Both the position numbers and the translations under genes were made by a program. A stretch of DNA of 64,000 nucleotides from Myxococcales bacterium (GTDB lineage: Bacteria > Myxococcota_A > Bradymonadia > UBA7976 > UBA1532), in NCBI GenBank assembly GCA_020633435.1, contig JACKDP010000004.1:62001-126000 (forward strand), given 5' to 3'. The notes beneath the pieces are model-generated. The model was not told the DNA's origin, made no database searches, and saw nothing but the letters and a program-made list of their open reading frames with translations. Position 1 is the stretch's first letter; every line of letters starts with the position of its first letter. This document shows, in pieces, positions 29,411 through 38,087 of the stretch.

Positions 29411-30900
29411 GGGGCGTCCTCCGGCTGGGCGGCGGGCAGCACCAGCGTCACCGTGGTGCCGCCCCCCGGGGTGTCGTCGATGTCCACGCGGCCCTGCTGG
29501 GCCTGCAGGATGAGGCGGACCATGGGCAGGCCCAGGCCCGTGCCCTGGGGCCGCGTGCTGAAGAAGGGCTCGAACAGGTGCTCCCGCGCCGCCGGGCTCA
29601 GGCCGGGGCCGTCGTCCACCACCGCCACCGAGACCTGCTCGCCCAGCGTCCGCACCCGCAGGACGACGTGGCCGCCGCGCTCGCCGATGGCCTCCCGGGC
29701 ATTGCGCACCAGGTTGAGCAGCGCCGCGCGGAGCTGGTTGGGATCCACCCGCGCCGCCCGCCCGGCCCGATCGGCGTCGACGCGCAGCCGCACGCCCGCC
29801 TGCTCCATCTCGCCGCGCACGAACTCGGCCAGCTCCTCGCAGGCGTGGTTGAGGTCCACGGCGCGCAGCTCGGGGCGCGGCAGGCGCGCAAACCTCAGAT
29901 ATTCTTCGGTAATCTCCCGCAGGCGCTCCACCTCGCGGATGATGCTGACGAGCAGCGGCCGGCCGGGGTGCTCCTCCTCCAGGTCGTCGAGCAGCAGCTC
30001 GGAGTTCAGCCCGATGCTCGACAGCGGGTTGCGCAGCTCGTGGGTGATCTGGGCCGACATGCGGCCCACCGTGGCCAGCCGCTCCTGGTGCAGCAGCTCG
30101 GTCTGCTGGGCCACGAGCTGGGCGTCGCGGCCGCGGATGGCCTCGGCCATGCGGTTGAAGTCGGCGGCCAGGGCCGACAGCTCGCCGCGCCCGCTCACAT
30201 GCACGGGCTGGTCGTACTCCCCGCGCGCGACGCGCTCGACCCCCGCCCGCAGGATCTGCAGCGGCCGCAGCAGGCGCCCCGTCAGCCAGGTGACGGCCAC
30301 CCCGATGATCATGGAGACGGCCCCCAGCAGGATGGCGCCCCAGACGACCTGGGCCTCCTCCTCGGCGAAGGCCCCCACCTGCTGGTCGATGAGGGCGCCG
30401 ATCTCGCGCTCGATGCGCCCGAGGCCCCGGCGCAGCACGCGCAGGTGCTGCCGGGCGGCGCGGCGGGCCTCCTCGGGCTCGCTGCCCGAGTCGACGGCGT
30501 CGAAGAACCGCGTCAGCTCCGTCCCGAGCTCCCCCCGGGCCCCCGCCAGCGCGCCGAGCTCCTGCCAGGTGCTCCGGGCCGCCTCGCTCTGGGCCAGCCC
30601 CTCGTCGAGCCGCTGGAAGCCGGCCTCGAGCTGCTCCAGGTAGGGCCGCACCCGGCGGGCCAGGTGCACCGCCCGCCGCAGGGCCCCCGGGTCGGTCTGC
30701 TCCAGCAGGAGCTCGAGCCCCTGCAGGTCGCGGTTGAGGCCCGCGACCACCGCCGGCAGCGGTAGCAGGGTGGCGTGGAGCTGCCCCACGTCGTGCCCGA
30801 TCTGGCGCACCTGGAAGACGGAGTACGCCGTCACGCCGCCGAACGTGAACAGCAGCACCGCGAAGGCGGCGAAGACCTTTCCGGGCAGGCTGAGGCGCAC
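29407..30900 (-). CDS. Membrane sensor histidine kinase (HAMP)
   Basis: A 497-residue protein. Membrane span 1 (~8-28), a periplasmic helical sensor (~30-180), span 2 (~185-208, VWGAILLGAVSMIIGVAVTW) and a HAMP linker. The dimerisation domain carries the phospho-His in THELRNPLSSIG. The ATPase domain has the N box LLNLVRNAREAIGE, G1 VVDDGPGLSP, F box FEPFFSTRPQGTGLGL and a G2 GGGTTV. This is an NtrB/AtoS-like kinase. No response regulator is adjacent, so the partner is elsewhere. It is translationally coupled to the phosphatase-family gene downstream. Confidence 0.93.
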   Translation of the reverse strand: MRLSLPGKVFAAFAVLLFTFGGVTAYSVFQVRQIGHDVGQLHATLLPLPAVVAGLNRDLQGLELLLEQTDPGALRRAVHLARRVRPYLEQLEAGFQRLDEGLAQSEAARSTWQELGALAGARGELGTELTRFFDAVDSGSEPEEARRAARQHLRVLRRGLGRIEREIGALIDQQVGAFAEEEAQVVWGAILLGAVSMIIGVAVTWLTGRLLRPLQILRAGVERVARGEYDQPVHVSGRGELSALAADFNRMAEAIRGRDAQLVAQQTELLHQERLATVGRMSAQITHELRNPLSSIGLNSELLLDDLEEEHPGRPLLVSIIREVERLREITEEYLRFARLPRPELRAVDLNHACEELAEFVRGEMEQAGVRLRVDADRAGRAARVDPNQLRAALLNLVRNAREAIGERGGHVVLRVRTLGEQVSVAVVDDGPGLSPAAREHLFEPFFSTRPQGTGLGLPMVRLILQAQQGRVDIDDTPGGGTTVTLVLPAAQPEDAP

Positions 30901-30943
30901 GTCCCGGCGCTTACCACGACGGCCGCGGCAACGCGAGCGGACG

Positions 30944-30972
30944 TTGACGTCAAACCGGGCGCCATGCTAACC
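30944..30972 (+). promoter_or_regulatory. Possible promoter for the PEGA-domain gene
   Basis: TTGACG (30944-30949) is followed after 16-17 bases by GCTAAC/CTAACC (30966-30972). The match at the -10 element is weak. It lies in the divergent region between the sensor kinase and the PEGA-domain gene, about 70 bases before the latter's start. Confidence 0.35.
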
Positions 30973-31038
30973 CCCGTCGGCCCTGCGCGCCCTGTCGCGG
31001 GGTTGGCCAGCGCCGGGAACGCCCGGCAGGAGCGCAGC

Positions 31039-32526
31039 ATGCGACACGCGCGCCGCGACGTCTTCGCGGGATCCGCCGGGTGGGTGGCCGTCCTCGTCCT
31101 CGCCAGCCAGGTGCTGCTGCCGGCCCGCGAGGCCCGCGCCCAGCTCCCCGAGCCCCGCCTCTGGCTGGCGCCCATGCAGGCCGACGACGTGCCCGGCGCG
31201 CGCCTGCTCTCCGAGAAGTTCGACGAGGCCGTGCGCCGGCAGCTCGAGCGCTCGCAGAAGCTCGACCTCACCGACAAGGCCCGCACCGCGAGCGTGACGG
31301 CGGGCGAGAGCGATCCGCGCGTCGAGCAGGCCGAGAACCTGCGGGTGGCCGGCAAGGCCGCCTACGCCGCGGGCGACGCCCCGGGCGCCCAGCAGAAGCT
31401 GCAGGCCGCCCTCAAGCTCTATGAAGAGGGGCTCGCGTCCATCAACAAGCTGGAGGCCGTGGCCGAGACGCTCGCCTTCCTGGGCGCCGCCGCCATCCGC
31501 CAGCAGTTCGATGCCGACGCCAAGGACTACTTCAACCGCCTCATCGCCATGGCCCCCGAGGGCGACCTGCCCGAGGGCCTCGACGGCGACGCCCGCGCCC
31601 TCTACGACAAGGTCAAGACGAAGCTGCTGCCCAAGAAGCGCGGCAGCCTGACCATCGCCTCGAACCCCGTGGGCGGCGAGGTCCGGGTGGACGGCGTGTC
31701 CCGCGGCCCCGCCCCCGTCACCGTCGACGGCCTCGTGCGCGGCGAGCACTACATCCAGGTCAGCCACCCCGAGGCCGGCATGGGCGCCGTGCGCACCCGC
31801 GTCGGCGGCGGCAAGACCAAGGAGATCACGGTCTCCGTCTCCACCCAGCTCGGCCCCGAGCCCGCCCAGGCCGCCGATCCCGCGGTGACGGCCCGCCTGA
31901 TCGCCCTGGCCCGCGAGGGCCGGCTGGACAAGGAGTTCCGCGAGCAGGCCGAGGCCATCGCCACCCAGACGCGGGCCGACTACGCCGTCGTGGGCTCCAT
32001 CGTCCCCCAGGGCAACGGCTTCGTCCTGACGGCCTTCCTGTACGGCGTGCAGGAGAAGCAGATCGCGGCCTTCGACGAGTTCCGCTTCCGGGCCGACCTG
32101 TCCTCCGTGTTCGTCCAGGCCTCGGCCTTCGCCACCGCCGTCGAGGCGGCCGTGGCGCGCTTCCCCCTCGACAAGGTGGTGGCCGGCGGCTTCGTGGCCG
32201 TCGCCCCTGTGCGCCCGCCGGAGCCCGTGGCCCCGCCGCCCGCGGCCCCGCCCACGGCGGCCCCGGTTGCGCCCCCCACGGCGGCCGCGCCCCCGCCGGC
32301 CGAGCTCGCCAGGCGCGACGAGCTGCCCCCCGACGAGCCCCTCGACCTCCATGGCACCCGGCGGGTGCCCGACGCCGATGATGATGATGACGGCGCCTTC
32401 TACACGACGTGGTGGTTCTGGACGACGGTGGGCGTCGTGGCCGTGGCCGGCACCGCCGCCACCGGCTACCTGCTGCTCGACGAAGACCAGAGCCAGAGCG
32501 ACTTCCAGGCTACGGTGAGGTGGTGA
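31039..32526 (+). CDS. Exported PEGA-domain protein with C-terminal membrane span
   Basis: A 495-residue protein from an ATG with caggag upstream. A twin-Arg-free signal peptide (VAVLVLASQVLLPAREARA) is followed by a helical region with TPR-like units (ENLRVAGKAAYAAGDAPGA). A PEGA domain comes at ~210-275 (GSLTIASNPVGGEVRVDG, then VRGEHYIQVSHPEAG). After a mixed domain and a Pro/Ala linker, an Asp run (DADDDDDGAF) precedes a membrane span (WWFWTTVGVVAVAGTAATGY). PEGA domains are common on envelope proteins of Myxococcota; the role is likely surface or envelope assembly. The next gene starts 2 bases after its stop. Confidence 0.75.
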   Translation: MRHARRDVFAGSAGWVAVLVLASQVLLPAREARAQLPEPRLWLAPMQADDVPGARLLSEKFDEAVRRQLERSQKLDLTDKARTASVTAGESDPRVEQAENLRVAGKAAYAAGDAPGAQQKLQAALKLYEEGLASINKLEAVAETLAFLGAAAIRQQFDADAKDYFNRLIAMAPEGDLPEGLDGDARALYDKVKTKLLPKKRGSLTIASNPVGGEVRVDGVSRGPAPVTVDGLVRGEHYIQVSHPEAGMGAVRTRVGGGKTKEITVSVSTQLGPEPAQAADPAVTARLIALAREGRLDKEFREQAEAIATQTRADYAVVGSIVPQGNGFVLTAFLYGVQEKQIAAFDEFRFRADLSSVFVQASAFATAVEAAVARFPLDKVVAGGFVAVAPVRPPEPVAPPPAAPPTAAPVAPPTAAAPPPAELARRDELPPDEPLDLHGTRRVPDADDDDDGAFYTTWWFWTTVGVVAVAGTAATGYLLLDEDQSQSDFQATVRW

Positions 32527-32528
32527 GC

Positions 32529-34193
32529 ATGCGGCTGTCCGTCGCTGCCCCGGCGCTCTTCCTGGCCGCCCTCGCGGGCGGCTGCGACTCGGGTGGTCCC
32601 ACGACCGACGTGCGGCTGGAGCTCTACGCCCCGTACGACGGCCGCACGGGCGAGATCCAGCCCATCCTCCAGGGGGGGTCGGGGGCCGATCTCATCGAGC
32701 TCGTCGCCCTGCAGGCCTCCGATCCCTACGGCACCCAGATCACCGTCGACCTGGACATCGCCCGGGGCACGGGCAAGCTGCCCGCCCTGCCCTTCGGCGA
32801 CGACTACTGGTTCTTCGTGCGCGGGTTCCGGCGGGGCGACACCGAGAACGTGCCCCTGTTCTACGGCGCGGCGGCCAACGTCCGCGTCTCCGACGACGCC
32901 CCGCTCATCATCTCGCTGCAGGCCGGCCAGGCCGACTGCATCGCCCTGAACCGCACCACCCGCTTCGGCCGCGATCCCAACGGCACCGACGACGCGGGCG
33001 GCCTGCGCACCGGCGCCAGCTTCACGCTCCTGGCCGATGGCCGCGTGCTCATCGCCGGCGGCGGCTCCGTCAACAACGACGGCCGGCTCGTGGAAGTCCA
33101 TGATTCCATGGAGATCTACGACCCGGGCCTGGGCCAGTTCATCCCGGTCTCGGCCCGCCTGCTCACGCCCCGCGCCTTCCACTCGGCCACGCTCCTGAGC
33201 GACGGCCGCGTGCTGGTGGTGGGCGGCTACACGGGCCCCGAGGGCGAGGGCGCCGTCACGTCGGCGGCCTCCATCATCGACGTCAGCGGCACGCCCACGG
33301 TGCGCGCGGTGCAGGGCCTGCCCGCCGATCAGGCCCGCGCCCACCACGCCGTCAGCCGCCTCAACGACGGCCGCGGCTCGGTGCTCATCTCGGGCGGCGT
33401 CGGCCCCGACGGCGGCCTGCTCGCCAGCGCCTGGCGCTTCTTCCCCGGGGACGCGGCCGGCAACGGCGAGCGCTTCGAGCGCCAGGGCGACCTCTGGGTG
33501 GCCCGCGCCTGGCACAGCCAGAACCGCCTCCTGCGCCAGACCGAGCTGGCCCTCGCCGCCGGCGGCCTGTCCGAGGCCGGCGCCCAGGCCTCCGTCGAGG
33601 TCTTCAGCGTGCTGCCCACCCAGGACGGCTGCGCCGATCCCGACCAGCGCCCCACGGCCGAGAAGGGCTGCTTCCTGCGCCTGCCCCAGAGCTTCTGGCT
33701 GGAGCAGGCCCGCTTCGGCCACGCCGCCATCGAGATCGAGGACGGCGCCCAGATCCTCTTCGCCGGCGGCTACACCGCCGAGGACCGCGCCAGCTTCGCC
33801 ACCAGCCTCGAGCTGATCGACGACCAGCTCCAGCGGCGCACCGCCGGCGCCCTGCCCACCGGGCGCGGCGAGCTGTCGGCCACCGTCCTGCCCGATCAGA
33901 GCGTCCTCCTCCTGGGCGGCCGCCGCGGGGACTCCCCCGTGGCCATCAGCGAGCGGCTGCGCCCCCGCCGCGAGGGCGACCGCATCACCCAGTACGACGT
34001 CGGCGAGCTCTCCGCCGACTGCGAGCTCTCCGAGGCCCGCTATGGCCACCAGGCCGTGCGCCTGCAGACCGGCGTCGTCCTCATCGGCGGTGGCGTGACG
34101 GGCTTCCAGCAGCGCCTCGTGTCCAGCCGCCGCGGCGAGCTCTACTTCCCCCGCATCCGCGACATCGACCGCGTCTACCCCTCGGTGCGCTGA
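32529..34193 (+). CDS. Kelch-like repeat lipoprotein
   Basis: A 554-residue lipoprotein: signal peptide with lipobox LAALAGGC. From about residue 155 it contains Kelch-type units with the pattern (A)xxLxDGRVLxxGG: ASFTLLADGRVLIAGGG, SATLLSDGRVLVVGGY, AVSRLNDGRGSVLISGG, AAIEIEDGAQILFAGGY, SATVLPDQSVLLLGGR and AVRLQTGVVLIGGG. These would fold as a beta propeller on the cell surface. It is coupled to the PEGA-domain gene (2-base gap). Function unknown; ligand or carbohydrate binding is possible. Confidence 0.82.
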   Translation: MRLSVAAPALFLAALAGGCDSGGPTTDVRLELYAPYDGRTGEIQPILQGGSGADLIELVALQASDPYGTQITVDLDIARGTGKLPALPFGDDYWFFVRGFRRGDTENVPLFYGAAANVRVSDDAPLIISLQAGQADCIALNRTTRFGRDPNGTDDAGGLRTGASFTLLADGRVLIAGGGSVNNDGRLVEVHDSMEIYDPGLGQFIPVSARLLTPRAFHSATLLSDGRVLVVGGYTGPEGEGAVTSAASIIDVSGTPTVRAVQGLPADQARAHHAVSRLNDGRGSVLISGGVGPDGGLLASAWRFFPGDAAGNGERFERQGDLWVARAWHSQNRLLRQTELALAAGGLSEAGAQASVEVFSVLPTQDGCADPDQRPTAEKGCFLRLPQSFWLEQARFGHAAIEIEDGAQILFAGGYTAEDRASFATSLELIDDQLQRRTAGALPTGRGELSATVLPDQSVLLLGGRRGDSPVAISERLRPRREGDRITQYDVGELSADCELSEARYGHQAVRLQTGVVLIGGGVTGFQQRLVSSRRGELYFPRIRDIDRVYPSVR

Positions 34194-34323
34194 ATCCCCA
34201 TTTTTTTCAGGTAGTTGACGACTCCACGGCGGCCCCCGCCCGGGCGCCCGCCGCGGCCGCGCGCTTGAACCGCTCGGGGGGGACGCGTAGCGTGCCCTGA
34301 CCGGAGCAAGACGGGGGGATCTC

Positions 34324-35826
34324 ATGGCTCGGCAGACGCACGCCGCCTGGTGGCTGGCGCTGGCAGGGGTGGTCGCGCTCGCGGCCTGCGACGACGGGGA
34401 CGGCGGCGGCGACGAGCCCACGCCCGACCTGGGGATGTCCATCGACGGCGGCGCCGGCGGGGCCGGGGGCCTGGCCCCCGATCAGGGCGCGGGCGGCGCG
34501 GGCGGCATGGCGGGCGCCGGCGGCATGGGCGGCGGTGGCGGCATGGGCGGTGGCCTCGGCACCGGCACCTGCGCCGACCCCCTCGACTACCTGGCCTGGG
34601 CCGCGCCCGACGGCACCACCTACCGCGCCGAGGGGGATCCCGCCGCCGGGGACGAGCACACCGGGAGCTGCGGCGGCGACGGCTCCGAGGCCGTCTGGAT
34701 CTTCCGGGCCCCCACCGCCGGCGCCTGGTCGTTCAGCACGGCCGACCCCCGCTCCACCTTCGACACCGTGCTCTACCTGCGCACCACCTGCGACGACGCC
34801 GCCACCGAGCTCGCCTGCAACGACGATGGCGGCGACAACGGCGTCCTCTCCGCCACCGGGGCCCAGCTCGAGGCCGGCCAGGTCGTCTACATCTTCGTCG
34901 ACGCCTTCGCGAACCCCGCCGGCCCCTACGCCCTGCTGGCCCGGCCCGTCAACGCCCCCGTCCTGCAGGCCGCCGACGCCCTCTTCAACGGCGACGAGCT
35001 GCGCCTGAGCTTCGCCGGTCGGGACGCCGACGCCGACGTCGTGGGCTTCGATCTGCAGCTCGTCGACGGCGACGGCGCCGTCATTCCCCTGGCCGACACC
35101 GTCGAGAACCGCATCACCGGCCTCGACTTCGCCGAGCCGGTCTTCGGCCAGGCCATGTTCGAGACCACCGCCCTCATCGGCGGGCTCTCGGCCTTCCCCC
35201 AGACCCGGGCCGTGCGCCTCTGGCTGCGCGACGCCCTCGACGTGGTGAGCGAGCCCAAGGTCATCGAGCTGGCCGAGATCCCCGAGGTGGGCGCCGGCGC
35301 CCCCTGCGATCCCGACGGCTTCCGGGACCGCTGCGCCGCGGGCTTCGTCTGCTCCCGGCCCGCCGACCCGGCGGCCAGCGGCACCTGCGAGGCCCCCGCC
35401 CCGCCCCGCATCATCGACGGCGTCGCCTACCGCGAGGACGACCTCGGCTACCTGCGCGTCACCGCCACCGACCCCAACCTCGACAGCGAGCGCGTCGGCG
35501 TCACCTACATCGACGCCGACGGCATGCCCGTCCCCTTCGAGCCCGGCGGCAACCAGTTCGAAGAGATCCTCGACCTCGAGCGCGACTTCGCGCGCCGCCC
35601 CGAGTTCAGCCTCCGGCTCTTCCTGGAGTTCGGCTTCTTCGCCGCCGGCGACCCCGTCGGCGTGCGCGTCCGCATCATCGACTCGCAGCAAATGTCCAGT
35701 GATCCCATGGACTTCATCGCCATGGGCCCCCGCCCCGTGGTGGGCCTCGGCGAGGCCTGCGACCCGCTCGAGTTCGACAACCGCTGCGCGGACGGGCTGC
35801 GCTGCATGGCCGAGGCCTGCCGCTGA
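34324..35826 (+). CDS. Gly-rich lipoprotein with pre-peptidase-like domain
   Basis: A 500-residue lipoprotein: signal peptide with LAGVVALAAC, an acidic linker and a GGAGGM-type repeat at ~40-78. The next ~115 residues fit a bacterial pre-peptidase C-terminal (PPC)-like beta domain: EAVWIFRAPTAGAWSFST, STFDTVLYLRTTCDD, ACNDDGGDNGVLS and QVVYIFVDAF. The remainder is Cys-rich and beta-rich (CDPDGFRDRCAAGFVCS) and ends in a second similar Cys unit. The Gly repeat is of the same kind as that of the lipoprotein at 722-1910. The start has a ggggg-a-tct purine-rich leader. Function unknown, surface location likely. Confidence 0.72.
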   Translation: MARQTHAAWWLALAGVVALAACDDGDGGGDEPTPDLGMSIDGGAGGAGGLAPDQGAGGAGGMAGAGGMGGGGGMGGGLGTGTCADPLDYLAWAAPDGTTYRAEGDPAAGDEHTGSCGGDGSEAVWIFRAPTAGAWSFSTADPRSTFDTVLYLRTTCDDAATELACNDDGGDNGVLSATGAQLEAGQVVYIFVDAFANPAGPYALLARPVNAPVLQAADALFNGDELRLSFAGRDADADVVGFDLQLVDGDGAVIPLADTVENRITGLDFAEPVFGQAMFETTALIGGLSAFPQTRAVRLWLRDALDVVSEPKVIELAEIPEVGAGAPCDPDGFRDRCAAGFVCSRPADPAASGTCEAPAPPRIIDGVAYREDDLGYLRVTATDPNLDSERVGVTYIDADGMPVPFEPGGNQFEEILDLERDFARRPEFSLRLFLEFGFFAAGDPVGVRVRIIDSQQMSSDPMDFIAMGPRPVVGLGEACDPLEFDNRCADGLRCMAEACR

Positions 35827-35828
35827 TC

Positions 35829-36380
35829 TCAGCGCCGGGCCGCCCCCGCCATCCGCAGCGCCAGGGGCAGCAGCAGCGCCAGCGCCGCCCCGGCCACCCA
35901 CCACGACGGCGTCTGCCACGCCGCCAGGGCCGCGCTCGCCCCCGTCACCCCCGCAGCGCCCCAGAGCAACCCGCGGGAGAGCGGGACGAAGGACGCCGCG
36001 AGCAGCGCCGCCCCGCCCGCCACCTGCCCCCAGCCCAGGCCGAGGGCCTGCAGGTAGTCGGCCCGCCCGACGAGGCAGAGCACCCCGAAAGCCAGCAGCA
36101 GCCCCCCCGCCGTCCGCAGCGCGTCGACGGCGGCGCCCGGCGGGGCCAGGGCCACCCCGCGGTGGACCACCACCAGCCCCCGCCCGCGGCGAAGCTGCAC
36201 CAGCAAGGGCGAGCCATCGAGCAGCGTGAACGCGACCCCGGCGCGCAGGGCCCGGCCGTCGGGCACGACCCCCAGCACCTGGTGGCCGACGCGCACCTCG
36301 ACGTCGCGCCACAGGCCGCGCCACCGCAGCACCACCACCCGGGGATCATCGCCCGCGAGGGCGAAGCGCGCCGACGGCAT
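35829..36380 (-). CDS. Membrane protein of an unrecognised family, paralogue of 36425-37066
   Basis: A 183-residue protein. The N-terminal ~75 residues form a soluble beta-type domain (DPRVVVLRWRGLWRDVEVRV, VLGVVPDGRALRAGVAFTLL). About four hydrophobic segments follow and the protein ends in MAGAARR. The neighbouring gene encodes a clear relative: RxxFxLxxxDPRxVxLxWxGxWxxxxV and LGVxPDxxALxAGxxFxLxDGSxLxVxL align without gaps. The pair looks like a tandem duplication. I do not recognise the family. Confidence 0.65.
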   Translation of the reverse strand: MPSARFALAGDDPRVVVLRWRGLWRDVEVRVGHQVLGVVPDGRALRAGVAFTLLDGSPLLVQLRRGRGLVVVHRGVALAPPGAAVDALRTAGGLLLAFGVLCLVGRADYLQALGLGWGQVAGGAALLAASFVPLSRGLLWGAAGVTGASAALAAWQTPSWWVAGAALALLLPLALRMAGAARR

Positions 36381-36424
36381 CGCTAGCCGACCATCGCCGC
36401 GCAGGGAGCTTCATTCCACATCGG

Positions 36425-37066
36425 CTAGAACGCGTCCGCCTGATCCTTGCGCGCGTCGGCCGCCTTGAGGGCCTTGATGGCCCCGAAGCCCTGGAACAGG
36501 GCGATGAGCAGGAACACCCGCACGAACACCGCCCCGCTCGGGAAGCGCCCGGCGCCCGTGGTCGCCATCAGCGTCAGCACCGTGTCCACGAGCAGCAGCC
36601 CCGTGGCCAGGCCCAGGGCGATCATCGAGCGCTTGCCCACGAAGTAGCCGAGCACGCCGAAGACCACCCCGACCCCGGCCGCGATCCAGCCCATGCCCAG
36701 CTCGAGCAGCAGCCGCACCTGCGCCACCTCGGCCACCACGCCCAGGATGAGCGTCAGCCCGCCCACGAACCAGATGACGCCCTGGGCCACCTTCACCCGG
36801 CTGGCCGGATCGCCGCCCGACCCCGGCAGCGGCTTGCCATCGCGCATCACCTGCAGCTCGGTCTGAAAGCCCGTCTTCAGCTTGACGGACAGCGTCGAGC
36901 CGTCGGGCAGCTTGAACTCCTGCCCGGCCTTGAGCGCCTTCGCGTCGGGGATGACCCCCAGGGGCTGGCCGTCGAAGCCGACCTGCATGTTCTTCCACAT
37001 GCCCTTCCACTCGAGGGTGACGGGGCGCGGATCGTGAGCGCTGAGCTTGAAGCTGTTCTTCGGCAT
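36425..37066 (-). CDS. Membrane protein of an unrecognised family, paralogue of 35829-36380
   Basis: A 213-residue protein starting at an ATG with TGGAGG upstream. The N-terminal ~80 residues carry the same soluble domain as its neighbour (PVTLEWKGMWKNMQVGFDG, LGVIPDAKALKAGQEFKL). Four membrane segments follow (VIWFVGGLTLILGVVAE; MGWIAAGVGVVFGVLGYF; MIALGLATGLLLVDTVLTL; VFVRVFLLIALFQGFGAI). The C-terminus is charged. The compact domain preceding the membrane region suggests ligand binding coupled to a membrane platform. No function can be given. Confidence 0.68.
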   Translation of the reverse strand: MPKNSFKLSAHDPRPVTLEWKGMWKNMQVGFDGQPLGVIPDAKALKAGQEFKLPDGSTLSVKLKTGFQTELQVMRDGKPLPGSGGDPASRVKVAQGVIWFVGGLTLILGVVAEVAQVRLLLELGMGWIAAGVGVVFGVLGYFVGKRSMIALGLATGLLLVDTVLTLMATTGAGRFPSGAVFVRVFLLIALFQGFGAIKALKAADARKDQADAF

Positions 37067-37241
37067 GGGACCTCCAGGTTCGGGCCGTACGGTCGCAAGG
37101 CCCCTGGCCGACGTCAACGGCTGCGCCGGGCCCGGAGGCGGCATTTTCAGAAAAACGCACCGGCCGTGTCAGAGCCCCGCCTGCCGGCGCGAACCCCCAG
37201 ACGACCGGGAGATGCCCTCCCGCTCCAGCCAGGAGACCGAC

Positions 37242-37616
37242 ATGAAGCGCACCGTCACCCTCACCGCCGCCCTCTTCACCCTCTTCTTCGCCGGCGCCGC
37301 CCTCGCCAAGTGCACCCTGACCGTGAAGTTCAAGAACAACGACAGCCACACCCTCGTGGTGCTCGGCTCCGAGAGCCAGGTCCGCGTCAACGGCGGCACC
37401 TGGTCGAAGATGAACTTCAACAACGTCACCGTCGCCCCCGGCGCGACCGGCACCTCGAGCTGGACCACCAACATGTCCTGCGGCGGCCACGCCAAGCGCG
37501 ACTTCCGCATCAAGTTCGAGGACAAGGGCAACAACGTCATCTACTCGAACACCAACAAGAACGACATCGACATCTACGACGGCCAGACCCTCACCTGGGC
37601 CCTCAAGAACGACTGA
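37242..37616 (+). CDS. Small secreted protein of unknown function
   Basis: A 124-residue protein from an ATG with aggaga upstream. A signal peptide (VTLTAALFTLFFAGAALA) is followed by a ~105-residue mature beta-rich domain with two Cys (AKCTLTVKFKNNDSHTLVVL, NMSCGGHAKRDFRIKFED) and many Asn/Lys/Thr residues. The composition is less Ala/Arg-rich than its neighbours. It is followed by a hairpin that could end its transcript. No family recognised; a small secreted beta-sandwich or toxin/adhesin-like protein are possibilities without evidence. Confidence 0.7.
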   Translation: MKRTVTLTAALFTLFFAGAALAKCTLTVKFKNNDSHTLVVLGSESQVRVNGGTWSKMNFNNVTVAPGATGTSSWTTNMSCGGHAKRDFRIKFEDKGNNVIYSNTNKNDIDIYDGQTLTWALKND

Positions 37617-37630
37617 GGTTTCGGGTACTT

Positions 37631-37674
37631 ATGGGCCTCCGACCATGGCAGCACGAAGCCAGGCGGAGGCCCAT
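37631..37674 (+). terminator. Hairpin after the small secreted-protein gene
   Basis: ATGGGCCTCCG (37631-37641) and CGGAGGCCCAT (37664-37674) are perfect 11-base inverted repeats around a 22-base loop, 15 bases after the stop. There is no T-run, so termination is plausible rather than certain. Confidence 0.45.
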
Positions 37675-37751
37675 TCGGCCAGGTCACTCCGGACCCTGAC
37701 GGACCCGTCTGGACCACTTCGGGCGCGGTCGTGTGCGCGGCGAGTGCGCGT

Positions 37752-37866
37752 CCCCAGGGCTCACCAATCGCGACATCTCGAGCCCCCTGTCTGGGGCCAT
37801 CGGTGGGGGGTCAGGCGCAGGGTGCCAATATCAGTGGCGCCTGACACCTGTGGGGTCACCCTGCGC
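37752..37866. other. Structured non-coding segment beside IS256 copy 1
   Basis: The stretch 37617-37901 holds no gene that I can support. Within it several inverted repeats overlap: CCCCAGGGCTC pairs with GAGCCCCCTGTCTGGGG (37752-37797); GTCAGGCGC (37810-37818) pairs with GCGCCTGAC (37837-37845); and GCGCAGGGTG (37815-37824) pairs with CACCCTGCGC (37857-37866). The last two share bases, so they are alternative folds. Confidence 0.45.
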
Positions 37867-37965
37867 AGGCGAGGGCTTGTGCCCCACCCCCCAGACCACA
37901 GGGTCACGTCCACGCAAGTGGTGTACGAGCTTCACCACGTCATCTCCGCCTACACCGCCTGTCAA

Positions 37966-38082
37966 GGACCGGCCAACGGGAACGCCTGGGACCGCCTCAA
38001 AGGGAACGCCGCCTTCCGCTCCCCGGCAGGCCTTCGATCCGCGTGGAGCCCCGAGCAGCCAGGACCGCCTCAATGGGAACGC
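37966..38082. repeat. IS21 left-end repeat set
   Basis: Three copies of a ~21-base unit, GGACCGCCTCAAxGGGAACGC: 37966-37985 (shorter), 37989-38009 and 38062-38082. They mirror three inverted copies at the other end and are probably transposase binding sites. Confidence 0.75.
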
Positions 38083-38087
38083 GGGGG

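Noticed and set aside
34194..34215. T-run terminator after the Kelch-like gene
   Set aside because: A run of seven T is present, but no preceding stem of useful length could be found.
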